From: Vermiculatibacterium agrestimuris
GTDB taxonomy: Bacteria > Bacillota > Clostridia > Oscillospirales > Oscillospiraceae
Length of the DNA stretch: 50,153 nt
Assembly: GCF_943193085.1 (NCBI RefSeq)
Contig: NZ_CALPCU010000016.1
Span: 1-50,153, forward strand
Reading direction: 5' to 3'
Program-made: the position numbers and the translations under genes
Shown: piece after piece, positions 15,858-25,616 of the stretch
Layout: each line of letters starts with the position of its first letter
Position numbering within the stretch: position 1 is the stretch's first letter
Notes under the pieces: generated by a model
Told to the model about the DNA's origin: nothing
Seen by the model: only the letters and a program-made list of their open reading frames with translations
The model's database searches: none

Positions 15858-17755
15858 TCTCCCTTCGCCTCCTCCAGTTCGGCCGCCAGGGTCTCCCACA
15901 CGGTGTACAGGTGGGCGATCTCCTCCTCCAGCTCTTTTTGTTCCTCCAAGACCTTCTGAAGCTCCAGGTAGTTGGAGGCCACCTCTTCCGCCCGCTGAGT
16001 CAGCTCAAACTGCTTCTCCTCCGCCTTGGCCACCGCCCGCTCGGCGGCGTTGACCCGCTTCTCCAGTTCCTTTGTGCCGCCGGGGCGCTTGGGCTTGTCT
16101 TTCTTCGGCTCCTCGGCGGGGGGCGGCGCGCCGTTCCTGGCGTAGACCTTCTGCCGCTCCTGGTAGGCCAGATATTCCTCATAGGTGCCCTTAAAGTCGG
16201 TGATGGACTGGTTCTCCAGCATCCATACCCGCTGGGCGAACTCCTTGATAAACCAGCGGTCGTGGGAGACAAAGAGCAGATTCCCCTCGTAGGCCCGAAT
16301 GGCCTCCTCGATCCAGTCCCGGCTGTCCACGTCCAGGTGGTTGGTGGGCTCGTCCAGGATGAGCAGGTTGATCTTTTGGCTCATCAGCTCGCACAGCTTC
16401 AGCCGGCTTCTCTCTCCGCCGGAGAGGGCGGAGACCTCCTTGAACACATCCTCTCCCCGGAAGTTAAAGGCGGCCAGGCGATCCCGGGCCTCCTGGGTGG
16501 TGCAGTTCAGGTCATAGAGCAGGGTGTCCACCAAATTGCGCTCCGGGCGGTCGAAGGTGACCAGCTGAGGCAGGTACCCGATCTTCACCGTGGGGCCAAA
16601 GCGCAGCTTCCCCGCCGTAGGCTCCAGCTCCCCCAGCAGGATCTTCACGAAGGTGGACTTGCCTGCGCCGTTGTCGCCCAGCAGGGCGATGCGCTCGCCC
16701 CCCGCCACCTCCAGATCCACATTGTCAAAAAGCCTCCGCCCGCCAAAAGCCATGGCCAGACCCTTGACGGTGAACACCTCGTCCCCCCGGAACTCTTTTT
16801 CTCCGAAGTTCATGGTGAGCCTGCGCTCCTTGGTGGGCTTGTCCACGCTCTGGAGCTTTTCCATCCGCTTTTCCATGGAAAAGGCCCGCTTGTAGAGCTT
16901 GTCGTTGCCCATGAAGGCCCACAGGCGCATCTTGTCCACAGCCTCCTGGAGCTGTTCCAGCTTGGCCTGTTCCTTCTGGTACTGCTTGAGCTGCTCCTGG
17001 AAGCGGCGCTCCTTCTCCTCCACATAAAAGCTGTAGTTGCCGGCATAGAATTCCGCCTTGCCACCCTTGATCTCCACGCACCGCTGCACCACCTTATCCA
17101 GGAACCAACGGTCGTGGGAAATGGCCAGCACAGTGCCCTTGTAGCGGGCGAGATAGTCCTCCAGCCACTCGGTAGCGTGGAGATCCAAATGGTTGGTGGG
17201 CTCGTCCAGCAGCAGGATCTCCGTCTCCCGCAAAAGGAGACGGGCCAGGTTGACGCGGGTCTTTTCTCCGCCGGAGAGGGCGTCAAAGGGCTGCTCCCGC
17301 ATGGCTGGAGAGATATCCAGGCCGTTGCACACCTTGCCCAGCGTCACCTCGGTATGGTAACCGCCCCCCGCCTCAAAGGCGGCAGTGAGGGCGTCGTAGC
17401 GGCGCAGATCGGCCTTGTCTCCCTCCCCCAGCCGCTGGGCCAGCGCGTTCATCTCCGCCTCCATGGCGCGGAGATGGTCAAAGGCGGTGTTCAGCACGTC
17501 GGCCACGGTATAGCCCGCCGGGTACGTGGGGATCTGGGAGATGAGCCCCACCTCTTTGCCGGGGGCCACACGGGCCTCCCCCTCGTCAGGGCGGAGCTCC
17601 CCGGTGAGGAGCTTCAGCAGCGTGGTCTTCCCGGCTCCGTTCCGGCCCAGAAGTCCCACCCGCTCGCCCTGGTCGACCTGAAAGGTGAGCCCGTCTAAAA
17701 TTTTCTTGCCGACCTCAAACTCTATGGTGAGGCCGGTAACAGATATGTCGATCAT
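15854..17755 (-). CDS. ABC-F family ATPase
   Basis: The 633-residue protein has two ABC nucleotide-binding domains and no membrane part. Domain one has Walker A GLLGRNGAGKTTLL (about 34-47), signature LSGGEKTRVNLARL and LLLDEPTNHLD. Domain two has GDNGAGKST near residue 365, LSGGERSRLKL and LLILDEPTNHLDVD. The linker between them is long and charged, and the last 90 residues form a coiled coil, as in Uup and YfmR. ABC-F proteins act on the ribosome, resolving stalls or protecting from antibiotics; this one more resembles the housekeeping YfmR/Uup type. GAGGAAAG precedes the ATG. It lies in the ddl-murF operon. Confidence 0.9.
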   Translation of the reverse strand: MIDISVTGLTIEFEVGKKILDGLTFQVDQGERVGLLGRNGAGKTTLLKLLTGELRPDEGEARVAPGKEVGLISQIPTYPAGYTVADVLNTAFDHLRAMEAEMNALAQRLGEGDKADLRRYDALTAAFEAGGGYHTEVTLGKVCNGLDISPAMREQPFDALSGGEKTRVNLARLLLRETEILLLDEPTNHLDLHATEWLEDYLARYKGTVLAISHDRWFLDKVVQRCVEIKGGKAEFYAGNYSFYVEEKERRFQEQLKQYQKEQAKLEQLQEAVDKMRLWAFMGNDKLYKRAFSMEKRMEKLQSVDKPTKERRLTMNFGEKEFRGDEVFTVKGLAMAFGGRRLFDNVDLEVAGGERIALLGDNGAGKSTFVKILLGELEPTAGKLRFGPTVKIGYLPQLVTFDRPERNLVDTLLYDLNCTTQEARDRLAAFNFRGEDVFKEVSALSGGERSRLKLCELMSQKINLLILDEPTNHLDVDSRDWIEEAIRAYEGNLLFVSHDRWFIKEFAQRVWMLENQSITDFKGTYEEYLAYQERQKVYARNGAPPPAEEPKKDKPKRPGGTKELEKRVNAAERAVAKAEEKQFELTQRAEEVASNYLELQKVLEEQKELEEEIAHLYTVWETLAAELEEAKGE

Positions 17756-17790
17756 AATCTTTCCTCGTCTTTGGTATGGGCGTAAGAACT

Positions 17791-19194
17791 TTACGCCTCC
17801 CTGGCAATGCTCTTGAGATATTCCGTGACAGACTCGAAGGCCATGCCCCGGGACGCCTTCACCAGCACGGTGGTCCCCGGCTTTATCAGCTCCTTCAGCA
17901 CGGGCAGAGCCTCCTCCTTGGCGGTGAAATAATAGCACTGGGGCACCTGGGAGTCCATGGCGGCGTCATAGATGCTCTTGGCCAGCTCCCCGATGGCCAC
18001 CAGGCAGTCCACATGGCTGCGGCCCAGGAACTCCCCCACGCCGGCGTGGAGCACGCCCGCCAGAGGGCCCAGCTCAAACATATCGCCCAGAACTGCCACC
18101 TTGTAGTCGCCGGTATAGCCATCCAGCACCTCGATGGCGGCCCGCATGGACTGGGGACTGGCGTTGTAGCTGTCGTCCAGAATGGTGATGCCGTCGGAGC
18201 GGGGCAGGATATTCATCCGCATCTTGGTGGGCGCAAAGTTGTGCACCCCGGCCGCGATCTCCTCCAGGGTCATGCCGAAGCGCTCCCCTACAGCGGTAGC
18301 CAGAAGGGTGGGATAGACCATGTGCTCTCCCAGCCCGGGGATATCCATGTGGCAGCTGCCCCTGGGGGTGTCCACCCGGCAGCTCATCTGGCTGCGCCAA
18401 TCGCTCTCCACATCCCCGGCCCTGTAATCCAGGCCCTCTCCCCGGCCCACCAGGATCGCCGGGCCTGTCCAGGGAGCGTCCGGCCCCGCCGCCGCGGCCC
18501 GGAGCAGCTCGTCATCCCCGTTGAGGATCGCGGCGCAGCCGGGCTTGGCGTGGGCAAAGATCTCCAGCTTGGCCTTCAGGGTGTTCTCCCGGCAGCCGAA
18601 AGCCTCAATGTGGGAGTCGCCGATGTTGGTCAGGCACACCAGGTCAGGCTGGGCAATGGCGGAGAGGTAGTCCATCTCCCCGGGGTGGTTGATGCCCAGC
18701 TCCACCACGGCGATCTGGTGCTCCCGCTTCAGCCCCAGCAGGGTCAGAGGCAGGCCGATGTCGTTATTTTTGTTGCCCTCGGTCTTGAGGACGCGGAACT
18801 TCTCGCTGAGCACCGCGGCGATCATGTCCTTGGCCGTGGTCTTGCCCACGCTGCCGGTGACGGCCACCACAGGGATCTTGAACCGGTTTTTGTACCACAC
18901 CGCCAAGTCCCGCAGCGCCCGGTAGGTAGAGTCCACCTTGATGTAGAACTTCCCCGGCAGATAGCTCTCCCGCTCCCGCTGGGTAAAGCATCCGGCGGCC
19001 CCCGCCTCCAGGGCGGCGCCTATATAGGCATGGCCGTCGAACCGCTCCCCCATCAAGGGGAGAAACACCGCCCCCTCTGAGATGGTACGGCTGTCGGTCT
19101 CCACCCTGGACACCACCGCGTCCAGATCGTCGAACTCACCCAGCAGGCGGCCGTTCACCGCCTCCAATATCTCACGCAGGGTCAAGGCTTCCAT
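17791..19194 (-). CDS. murF: UDP-N-acetylmuramoyl-tripeptide--D-alanyl-D-alanine ligase
   Basis: The 467-residue ligase adds D-Ala-D-Ala to the UDP-MurNAc tripeptide in the cytoplasm. The N-terminal domain shows DSRTISEGAVFLPLMGERFDGH, the ATP loop is VTGSVGKTTAKDM (about 113-125), and the central domain carries ELGINHPGEMD and ILDDSYNASPQSM. AAAGGAGG precedes the ATG. It lies 15 bases after ddl, so the enzyme that makes D-Ala-D-Ala and the one that uses it are made together. Confidence 0.96.
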   Translation of the reverse strand: MEALTLREILEAVNGRLLGEFDDLDAVVSRVETDSRTISEGAVFLPLMGERFDGHAYIGAALEAGAAGCFTQRERESYLPGKFYIKVDSTYRALRDLAVWYKNRFKIPVVAVTGSVGKTTAKDMIAAVLSEKFRVLKTEGNKNNDIGLPLTLLGLKREHQIAVVELGINHPGEMDYLSAIAQPDLVCLTNIGDSHIEAFGCRENTLKAKLEIFAHAKPGCAAILNGDDELLRAAAAGPDAPWTGPAILVGRGEGLDYRAGDVESDWRSQMSCRVDTPRGSCHMDIPGLGEHMVYPTLLATAVGERFGMTLEEIAAGVHNFAPTKMRMNILPRSDGITILDDSYNASPQSMRAAIEVLDGYTGDYKVAVLGDMFELGPLAGVLHAGVGEFLGRSHVDCLVAIGELAKSIYDAAMDSQVPQCYYFTAKEEALPVLKELIKPGTTVLVKASRGMAFESVTEYLKSIAREA

Positions 19195-19209
19195 AAAAGG
19201 AGCCTCCTT

Positions 19210-20262
19210 TCAAACTTTGCGCTCCAGGCGCAGAGAGCTGTCGATGATATGCTGGCACAAAGCGGGATAGTCCATGCCGGCTGCCGCGGCCTCCTGGGGC
19301 ATAAGACTGGTAGGGGTCATGCCGGGCAGGGTGTTGATCTCCAGGAACCAAAACCGGCCGTCCCCGTCCAGGATAAAGTCCGCCCGGGCATAGACCTCCA
19401 GGCCCAGGACGGCAAAGACCGCCGCGGCGAACTTGCACACCTCCGCGGTCTGCTCCGGGGTCAACGGGGCGGGACAGACCTCTTCCGCCGCGCCGGGCTG
19501 GTACTTGTTCTCATAGTCGTAAAAGCCCTCCCGGGGGATGATCTCAATGGGGGGCAGAGCCTCGCCATCCAGGATCCCCACCTGGATCTCCCGGCCCTTC
19601 ACATATTTTTCCAGCACGCACCGTCCGCCCTGCTCCAGGCCCTGTGCCAGGGCGGAGCGAAGCTCCTGCCGTGTGTGGGCGATAGCCACGCCGATAGAGG
19701 AGCCGGAATCCACCGGCTTGACCACGCAGGGAAGCTCCGTTCCCTCCGCAAGGCTGTCTATCTCTTCGGCGGTATACTTCCGGAACGTCCACGCCGGGGT
19801 GTTCACCACGCCCTTCACCAGGCGCTTGGTCAGATCCTTATCCATGGCGATGGCAGAGCCCAGATAGCCGGAGCCGGTATAGGGGATGTCCAGAAGCTCC
19901 AGGGCCGCCTGCACCTTTCCATCCTCCCCGCACTGGCCATGGAGGGCCAGGAAGACGATGTCCGCCTTGGCGCACAGCTCCAGTACGCCGGGGCCGAAGG
20001 CCCCCTTGCCCCTCCAGCGCCGCCGGGCGCGCACCGCCGCCAGATCGGGGGCCTGACGTTCCACAGACCGCCACTGCGCCGGGGGCGGGGCAGAGTAGAG
20101 CCCCTCGGGCTCCAGGCCGGGGTAGTCCTCCAGGCCAAAGTACAGATCCACCAGCGCCACATCGTGCCCCAGGTCACGCAAAGCCTGGGACACCTTTGTT
20201 CCGGAGGAAAGGGACACATTGCGCTCCGGCGAGAGCCCGCCGGCCAAGACCACGATTTTCAA
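19210..20262 (-). CDS. ddl: D-alanine--D-alanine ligase
   Basis: The 350-residue ATP-grasp enzyme joins two D-alanines for peptidoglycan. The N-terminus VVLAGGLSPERNVSLSSG holds the first substrate site, followed by LALHGQCGEDGKVQ, PCVVKPVDSGSSIGVA, and the metal site WFLEINTLPGMTP. The GFYDYENKYQPG loop has the tyrosine-lysine form of true Ddl rather than the Van ligases that make D-Ala-D-Lac. The TTG start fits GGGAGGGA 7-8 bases upstream and gives the normal length; an ATG ten codons upstream has no ribosome site. A good promoter lies 50 bases upstream, so ddl probably leads the cluster that ends with coaE. Confidence 0.95.
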   Translation of the reverse strand: MKIVVLAGGLSPERNVSLSSGTKVSQALRDLGHDVALVDLYFGLEDYPGLEPEGLYSAPPPAQWRSVERQAPDLAAVRARRRWRGKGAFGPGVLELCAKADIVFLALHGQCGEDGKVQAALELLDIPYTGSGYLGSAIAMDKDLTKRLVKGVVNTPAWTFRKYTAEEIDSLAEGTELPCVVKPVDSGSSIGVAIAHTRQELRSALAQGLEQGGRCVLEKYVKGREIQVGILDGEALPPIEIIPREGFYDYENKYQPGAAEEVCPAPLTPEQTAEVCKFAAAVFAVLGLEVYARADFILDGDGRFWFLEINTLPGMTPTSLMPQEAAAAGMDYPALCQHIIDSSLRLERKV

Positions 20263-20313
20263 AGGGAAATCCCTCCCTGAAGTCATATGATTCCATTTTA
20301 TTCTTGATTTTAT

Positions 20314-20342
20314 AGTATAGCACAATCCCAATGGAAAGACAA
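20314..20342 (-). promoter_or_regulatory. promoter of the ddl-murF-prfA-tsaC-coaE cluster
   Basis: On the minus strand TTGTCT (20337-20342), 17-base spacer, TATACT (20314-20319). It lies between the sugar kinase terminator and the ddl start. Confidence 0.7.
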
Positions 20343-20387
20343 GGAAGAAGAGGCTATGTTCTTTTTCTTTGAACGTCAATGGAGAAA

Positions 20388-20428
20388 GGAAACGAGAGGC
20401 CCCCTGTGCCAGGGGGCCTCTCGTTTCC
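20388..20428 (-). terminator. terminator hairpin behind the sugar kinase
   Basis: A perfect 19-base-pair stem (20388-20406 with 20410-20428, loop TGC) starts right after the kinase stop codon. The T-run on the minus strand is broken (TTTCCTTT), so some read-through into ddl is possible. Confidence 0.75.
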
Positions 20429-21391
20429 TCATGCCAGTTCCCTCATCTTTTCCAACACCTGGGCGGGAACCGGGATGCTGGGGATCCCTCCCGCCTTTTC
20501 AGTGGAGAGGCTGGCGGCGGTGGCGGCGTATCGCCCGATATAGGCCAGCTCTTCTCCCGTCAGTTTTTCTATGGGCTTGTTCAGCTCCAGCAGCCGGGCC
20601 ACGGCACTGCCGCCGAAAATATCGCCCGCCCCGGTGGTGTCCACACACCTCACCCGGGGGCAGGCGGTCTGGAACCGGCTTTGGGCCGTCTTCAAAAGGC
20701 ACCCTCTGGGCCCCAGCGTGACCATGGCAAGGCGGACGCCGAACTCCCCCAGCAATCTGTCGGCCCCCTCCTCCGGCAAACAGCCCCAGAGGAAGGACAC
20801 CTCCTCATCGCTGATCTTCACCACATCCGCCTGGTAAAGTCCCCAGAGGAGCTGCTCTCTGGCCTGGGCCTCGCCGGGCCAAAGAGGCAGGCGCAGGTTG
20901 GGGTCATAGGTGATGAGCTTTCCCCGCTCCCTTGCGTAGGCCACCGCCTTTTGGGCCGTCGTCCGGATAGGCTCGCCAGTAAGGCTCAGGGAGCCAAAAT
21001 GAAAGACCCGGCTTTCGTCGATGAGGGCGGTATCCACCTCCTCCCAGCCCAGCTGTGTATCCGCGCCGGGCTTCCGGGCAAAGCTGAAGGAGCGCTCCCC
21101 TTTGTCGTCAAAGGTGACAAAGGCCAGCGTGGTAAAGACGGCGGGATCCATCCGGACGCCCACTGTCTCAATGCCCGCCTCCTCCAGTGTGTCCAACAGG
21201 AGCTTTCCGAAGGCGTCCTCCCCCACCTTGCCCAAAAAGGCCGTCCTGCGCCCACAGGCGCTCAGCGCCGCCAAAAAATTCCCCGGCGCTCCGCCGGGAT
21301 GGGCGGCCAGGATGGGATAGCCCCTCTCATCCGTGCCCCGGGCCGCGAAATCGATCAGCAGCTCCCCCAGGGCGGTCACATCATAGTTCAT
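20429..21391 (-). CDS. PfkB family carbohydrate kinase (fructokinase-like)
   Basis: The 320-residue ribokinase-fold enzyme phosphorylates a sugar with ATP. The first PfkB signature is in HPGGAPGNFLAALSACG (about 34-50), and the second, with catalytic Asp and anion hole, is DTTGAGDIFGGSAVA. The form is that of bacterial fructokinases. Its ATG has GAGGGG upstream, and it starts ten bases after the lyxose isomerase-like gene, with which it forms a two-gene unit. If the isomerase makes fructose from mannose the kinase would give fructose 6-phosphate; if xylulose from lyxose, xylulose 5-phosphate. The sequence does not decide this. Confidence 0.88.
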   Translation of the reverse strand: MNYDVTALGELLIDFAARGTDERGYPILAAHPGGAPGNFLAALSACGRRTAFLGKVGEDAFGKLLLDTLEEAGIETVGVRMDPAVFTTLAFVTFDDKGERSFSFARKPGADTQLGWEEVDTALIDESRVFHFGSLSLTGEPIRTTAQKAVAYARERGKLITYDPNLRLPLWPGEAQAREQLLWGLYQADVVKISDEEVSFLWGCLPEEGADRLLGEFGVRLAMVTLGPRGCLLKTAQSRFQTACPRVRCVDTTGAGDIFGGSAVARLLELNKPIEKLTGEELAYIGRYAATAASLSTEKAGGIPSIPVPAQVLEKMRELA

Positions 21392-21401
21392 CCCGTTCCC
21401 C

Positions 21402-22085
21402 TCACTTCGCCTTGGGATATTCCGTGCACAGCAGACGGTAAGGCGGCTCATCCTCCTCGATTTGAGGGAACCGGCCCATGGGCGGCTGGAAGCGGTTGTC
21501 CCTCTCGTCGTCGTTGCACTGGCTCACCTCGCCCAGCAGCACCGCGCCGGAGCCTTTCTCCACCGTGAAATCGTGGTAGAGCCGCCGGGGAATAAAGATG
21601 CTCTCCCCGGGAGTGAGACGGATCTGTGTTCCGGCGGGGACTGTCCGCTCCAGTCCGTCGGTGTGGACGGTCACATCAGAGGTGAAATCGATCTCCTCGT
21701 CCGGCAGGCTGTTATAGACCCGGATGAGCACATTGCCGCCGCCCCTGTTGATGATATCCTCGGTCTTGTACCAGTGAAAGTGGTTGGGGGCATACTGCCC
21801 CTCCTTCAGATAAAGGAGCTTCTCCGCATATACCTTCGGGTACTTTTCCGACCGGCGGCTGCCGTTGCGGATGGTAACGAGAGAAAAGCCCAGCTTATCG
21901 AAGTCCCCCATGCCATAGTCGGTGATATCCCAGCCCAGCATACACTCCCGCACCTCGTCGTACTCGTGGCCCATACTCTGCCACTGCGCCGGGGTAAGGG
22001 AACAAAAGGGCGGCAAAAAGCAGTGGTAATGCCGGCACATGGACTCCATCTCTCTCAGCGCCTTGTTGATCTCGCTTCGTTTCAT
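21402..22085 (-). CDS. D-lyxose ketol-isomerase family cupin
   Basis: The 227-residue protein matches the D-lyxose isomerases (DUF1498), manganese cupins that interconvert D-lyxose and D-xylulose and also D-mannose and D-fructose. The metal ligands are visible in PNHFHWYKTEDIINRGGG (two His and Glu) and the later RRLYHDFTVEKGSG (His). The N-terminal MKRSEINKALREME and GWDITDYGMGDF are typical. GGGAGG stands 9-10 bases before the ATG; the longer open frame upstream is only the antisense of the tRNA. A consensus promoter directly upstream drives it and the kinase gene. Confidence 0.88.
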   Translation of the reverse strand: MKRSEINKALREMESMCRHYHCFLPPFCSLTPAQWQSMGHEYDEVRECMLGWDITDYGMGDFDKLGFSLVTIRNGSRRSEKYPKVYAEKLLYLKEGQYAPNHFHWYKTEDIINRGGGNVLIRVYNSLPDEEIDFTSDVTVHTDGLERTVPAGTQIRLTPGESIFIPRRLYHDFTVEKGSGAVLLGEVSQCNDDERDNRFQPPMGRFPQIEEDEPPYRLLCTEYPKAK

Positions 22086-22128
22086 ATCCAACGCCTCCCA
22101 TTTTTTGCCTTTTGGCCCTGCTGACCCT

Positions 22129-22157
22129 ATCATAAGCCGGGGGTTCCGGTTTGTCAA
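22129..22157 (-). promoter_or_regulatory. strong promoter of the isomerase-kinase unit
   Basis: Minus strand TTGACA (22152-22157), 17-base spacer, TATGAT (22129-22134). The spacer contains CCGG-AACC-CCGG, a short dyad that could bind a regulator. It lies directly after the tRNA terminator. Confidence 0.75.
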
Positions 22158-22177
22158 TCCCGCCGCCATCATGGCGT

Positions 22178-22209
22178 AAAAAAACAGCCATCCCAAAGGA
22201 TGACTGTTT
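22178..22209 (-). terminator. terminator of the tRNA-Ala gene
   Basis: A 12-base-pair stem (22182-22193 with 22198-22209, one G-T pair, loop of four) followed on the minus strand by T7. It begins two bases after the CCA end of the tRNA. Confidence 0.85.
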
Positions 22210-22211
22210 CT

Positions 22212-22287
<76 letters not shown>

Positions 22288-22330
22288 ATATTCACTTTCC
22301 CATCGGCACACATCGTACCGAACGAATGAT

Positions 22331-22359
22331 ATTTTAACAGACTATATTTCTCTTGTCAA
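22331..22359 (-). promoter_or_regulatory. promoter of tRNA-Ala
   Basis: Minus strand TTGACA (22354-22359), 17-base spacer, TAAAAT (22331-22336). Transcription would begin near 22324, giving a 36-base 5' leader to be trimmed. I see no terminator for the purine genes upstream of it, so read-through into the tRNA is possible. Confidence 0.75.
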
Positions 22360-22391
22360 CAGGAAAGTGAAATTTTCTTCCGATAATTTTT

Positions 22392-23546
22392 TCAGTGGTG
22401 GAACAGTCGCAGACCGGTGAAGCACATGGTCATTCCGTACTTATCCGCTGTGGCGATCACATTGTCGTCCCGGATACTGCCGCCGGGCTGGACGATGTAC
22501 TGAACGCCGCTGCGGCGGGCCCGCTCCACATTGTCACCAAAGGGAAAGAAGGCGTCGGAGCCCAAGGTCACCCCCGTCAGCTGATCCAGCCACGCCCGCC
22601 GCTCCTCCTCTGTCAACAGCCCGGGCGTTGAGGCAAAGGCTGTCTCCTCCACCTCGCCCAGCAGGTAGTTGTCGATGGCGTTATCCCGGTCTGGGCGGCG
22701 GATCCCCTCTGCAAACCGCAGCCCCAGCACCGCGGGGTGCTGGCGCAGCCACCAGGAATCCGCCTTCTGCCCTGCCAGGCGGGTGCAGTGGATGCGGCTC
22801 TGCTGGCCGGCACCCACGCCGATGGTCTGGCCGTCTTTCACATAGCACACCGAGTTGGATTGGGTGTACTTCAGGGTGATGAGGGCCAGGAGCATATCGG
22901 TCTTTGCCTTTTGCGGCAGGTCTTTGCTCTGTGTGACGATATTTTCCAGCAGTCCTTCGCCGATGGGGCTTCTCTCCCGGCCCTGCTGGAAGGTGACCCC
23001 GAACACGTCCTTATATTCCACCGGGGCCGGCACATAGTCCGGGTCGATCTCCACCACGTTATAATTGCCCTTCTTCTTCCCCTTCAGGATATCCAGGGCC
23101 TCGGGGGTATACCCGGGGGCAATAACGCCGTCGGAGACCTCGTTTTTCAAATACCGTGCGGTGGCGGCGTCGCATACATCGGAGAGGGCCGCCCAGTCCC
23201 CATAAGAGCTGAGCCGATCCGCGCCGCGGGCTCTTATGTAGGCGCAGGCGATGGGAGTCAGCTCCGCCTCCGGCTCCACAAAATAGATCTGCCGCTCTAC
23301 AGCGGTGAGCGGTCTGCCCACCGCCGCCCCCGCCGGGGAGACATGCTTAAAGGAGGCCGCCGAGGGCAGCCCCGTGGCCCCTTTCAGCTCCCGCACCAGC
23401 TGCCAGGCGTTAAGCGCGTCCAGAAAGTTGATATATCCCGGCCTGCCGTTCAGCACGGAAACAGGCAGGGCAGCGCCCTCCCGCATGAAAATGCGGGAGG
23501 GCTTTTGGTCAGGGTTGCAGCCGTATTTCAGCTCCAGCTCCGTCAT
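22392..23546 (-). CDS. purH: AICAR transformylase, stand-alone (C-terminal half of PurH)
   Basis: The 384-residue protein is the formyltransferase part of PurH alone. It transfers formyl from 10-formyl-tetrahydrofolate to AICAR to give FAICAR, step nine of purine synthesis. The catalytic lysine-histidine pair lies in AASFKHVSPAGAAVG, and LGSDAFFPFGDNVERA and VQPGGSIRDDNVI are hallmarks of the C-terminus. The 200-residue cyclohydrolase domain of normal PurH is missing. That activity is supplied by the PurO-type gene just upstream, whose stop overlaps this ATG (ATGA). GGGGAGG precedes the start. Confidence 0.9.
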   Translation of the reverse strand: MTELELKYGCNPDQKPSRIFMREGAALPVSVLNGRPGYINFLDALNAWQLVRELKGATGLPSAASFKHVSPAGAAVGRPLTAVERQIYFVEPEAELTPIACAYIRARGADRLSSYGDWAALSDVCDAATARYLKNEVSDGVIAPGYTPEALDILKGKKKGNYNVVEIDPDYVPAPVEYKDVFGVTFQQGRERSPIGEGLLENIVTQSKDLPQKAKTDMLLALITLKYTQSNSVCYVKDGQTIGVGAGQQSRIHCTRLAGQKADSWWLRQHPAVLGLRFAEGIRRPDRDNAIDNYLLGEVEETAFASTPGLLTEEERRAWLDQLTGVTLGSDAFFPFGDNVERARRSGVQYIVQPGGSIRDDNVIATADKYGMTMCFTGLRLFHH

Positions 23547-24256
23547 TGTTCCGCCTCCCCATGCCGATTGATGATGACGCTGTCGATTTTCCCGGCGGCG
23601 TCCACCGTGCGGACAAAGAGAGCGACCTTGTTCCGCCCGTCCATAGCCTCCCACACCTTGTCCGCCAGCTCCCGGGCCGTTTCGTTCTGAAAATCCACCC
23701 GGCAGGGCTCCCCCTCAAAGGAGGGCAGAGGATCTCCGTCGGTCAAATATGTACTGATGAAATGCCCTGCGCCGGGCACAGGGGTATCATACTCAAAGAA
23801 AAACCGTTGACAGCAGGACGGATCTCCCCCCGCCGTCTTCAGAATAGAGAGATTGTAGCTCCCATCCGGCTTCAGTATCCCTGAGATGCGGGGCGTCCAG
23901 TTGGGGCCGTCGGGCTCGAAAGTCCGCTTCAGCAGGGCGTGGCGGTAGCACTTCCCCTGGGCGATGAAATCCCGGATGGTGTCGGTGTGGTCGCCATTGG
24001 TCACCACCAGCAGCCCACCCGGCAGCAGCCGCACCGGGTGGTAGATGATAAGGCTGGGGTCGGTCATCCTGCTCTCATCGAAGGCCTGGGTCTTGATCCC
24101 GTCCTCCGTCTCCACAAAGACGCGGTTGCGGCTGTTCTCACTGCGGCCCATGATAAAATAGACGATGACCCCGCGTTTGCCGTCGGCACTGCGGCCCAAT
24201 GCGATGCCCCGGCCAGGATAGGGGTTGCCCCGCAGCAGCTCAGGCAGTGTAAGCAC
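23543..24256 (-). CDS. purO: IMP cyclohydrolase, archaeal PurO type
   Basis: The 237-residue product belongs to the family of archaeal PurO (PF07826), which closes FAICAR to IMP and is unrelated to the PurH cyclohydrolase domain. Signs are the N-terminal NPYPGRGIALGRSADGK, YFIMGRSENSRNRVF, and VVTNGDHTDTI with TPRISG. The GTG start has GGAGGGGA upstream. It lies 13 bases after rpoD and overlaps the AICAR transformylase gene, so the last two purine steps are made together. This replacement of bifunctional PurH is known in some clostridia. Confidence 0.88.
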   Translation of the reverse strand: MLTLPELLRGNPYPGRGIALGRSADGKRGVIVYFIMGRSENSRNRVFVETEDGIKTQAFDESRMTDPSLIIYHPVRLLPGGLLVVTNGDHTDTIRDFIAQGKCYRHALLKRTFEPDGPNWTPRISGILKPDGSYNLSILKTAGGDPSCCQRFFFEYDTPVPGAGHFISTYLTDGDPLPSFEGEPCRVDFQNETARELADKVWEAMDGRNKVALFVRTVDAAGKIDSVIINRHGEAEQ

Positions 24257-24269
24257 CGCGCTCCCCTCC

Positions 24270-25612
<1,343 letters not shown>

Positions 25613-25616
<4 letters not shown>

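Noticed and set aside
19210..20262. Vancomycin-type D-Ala-D-Lac ligase
   Set aside because: The GFYDYENKY loop has the Ddl form, the gene is coupled to murF, and there are no vanH, vanX or two-component genes nearby.
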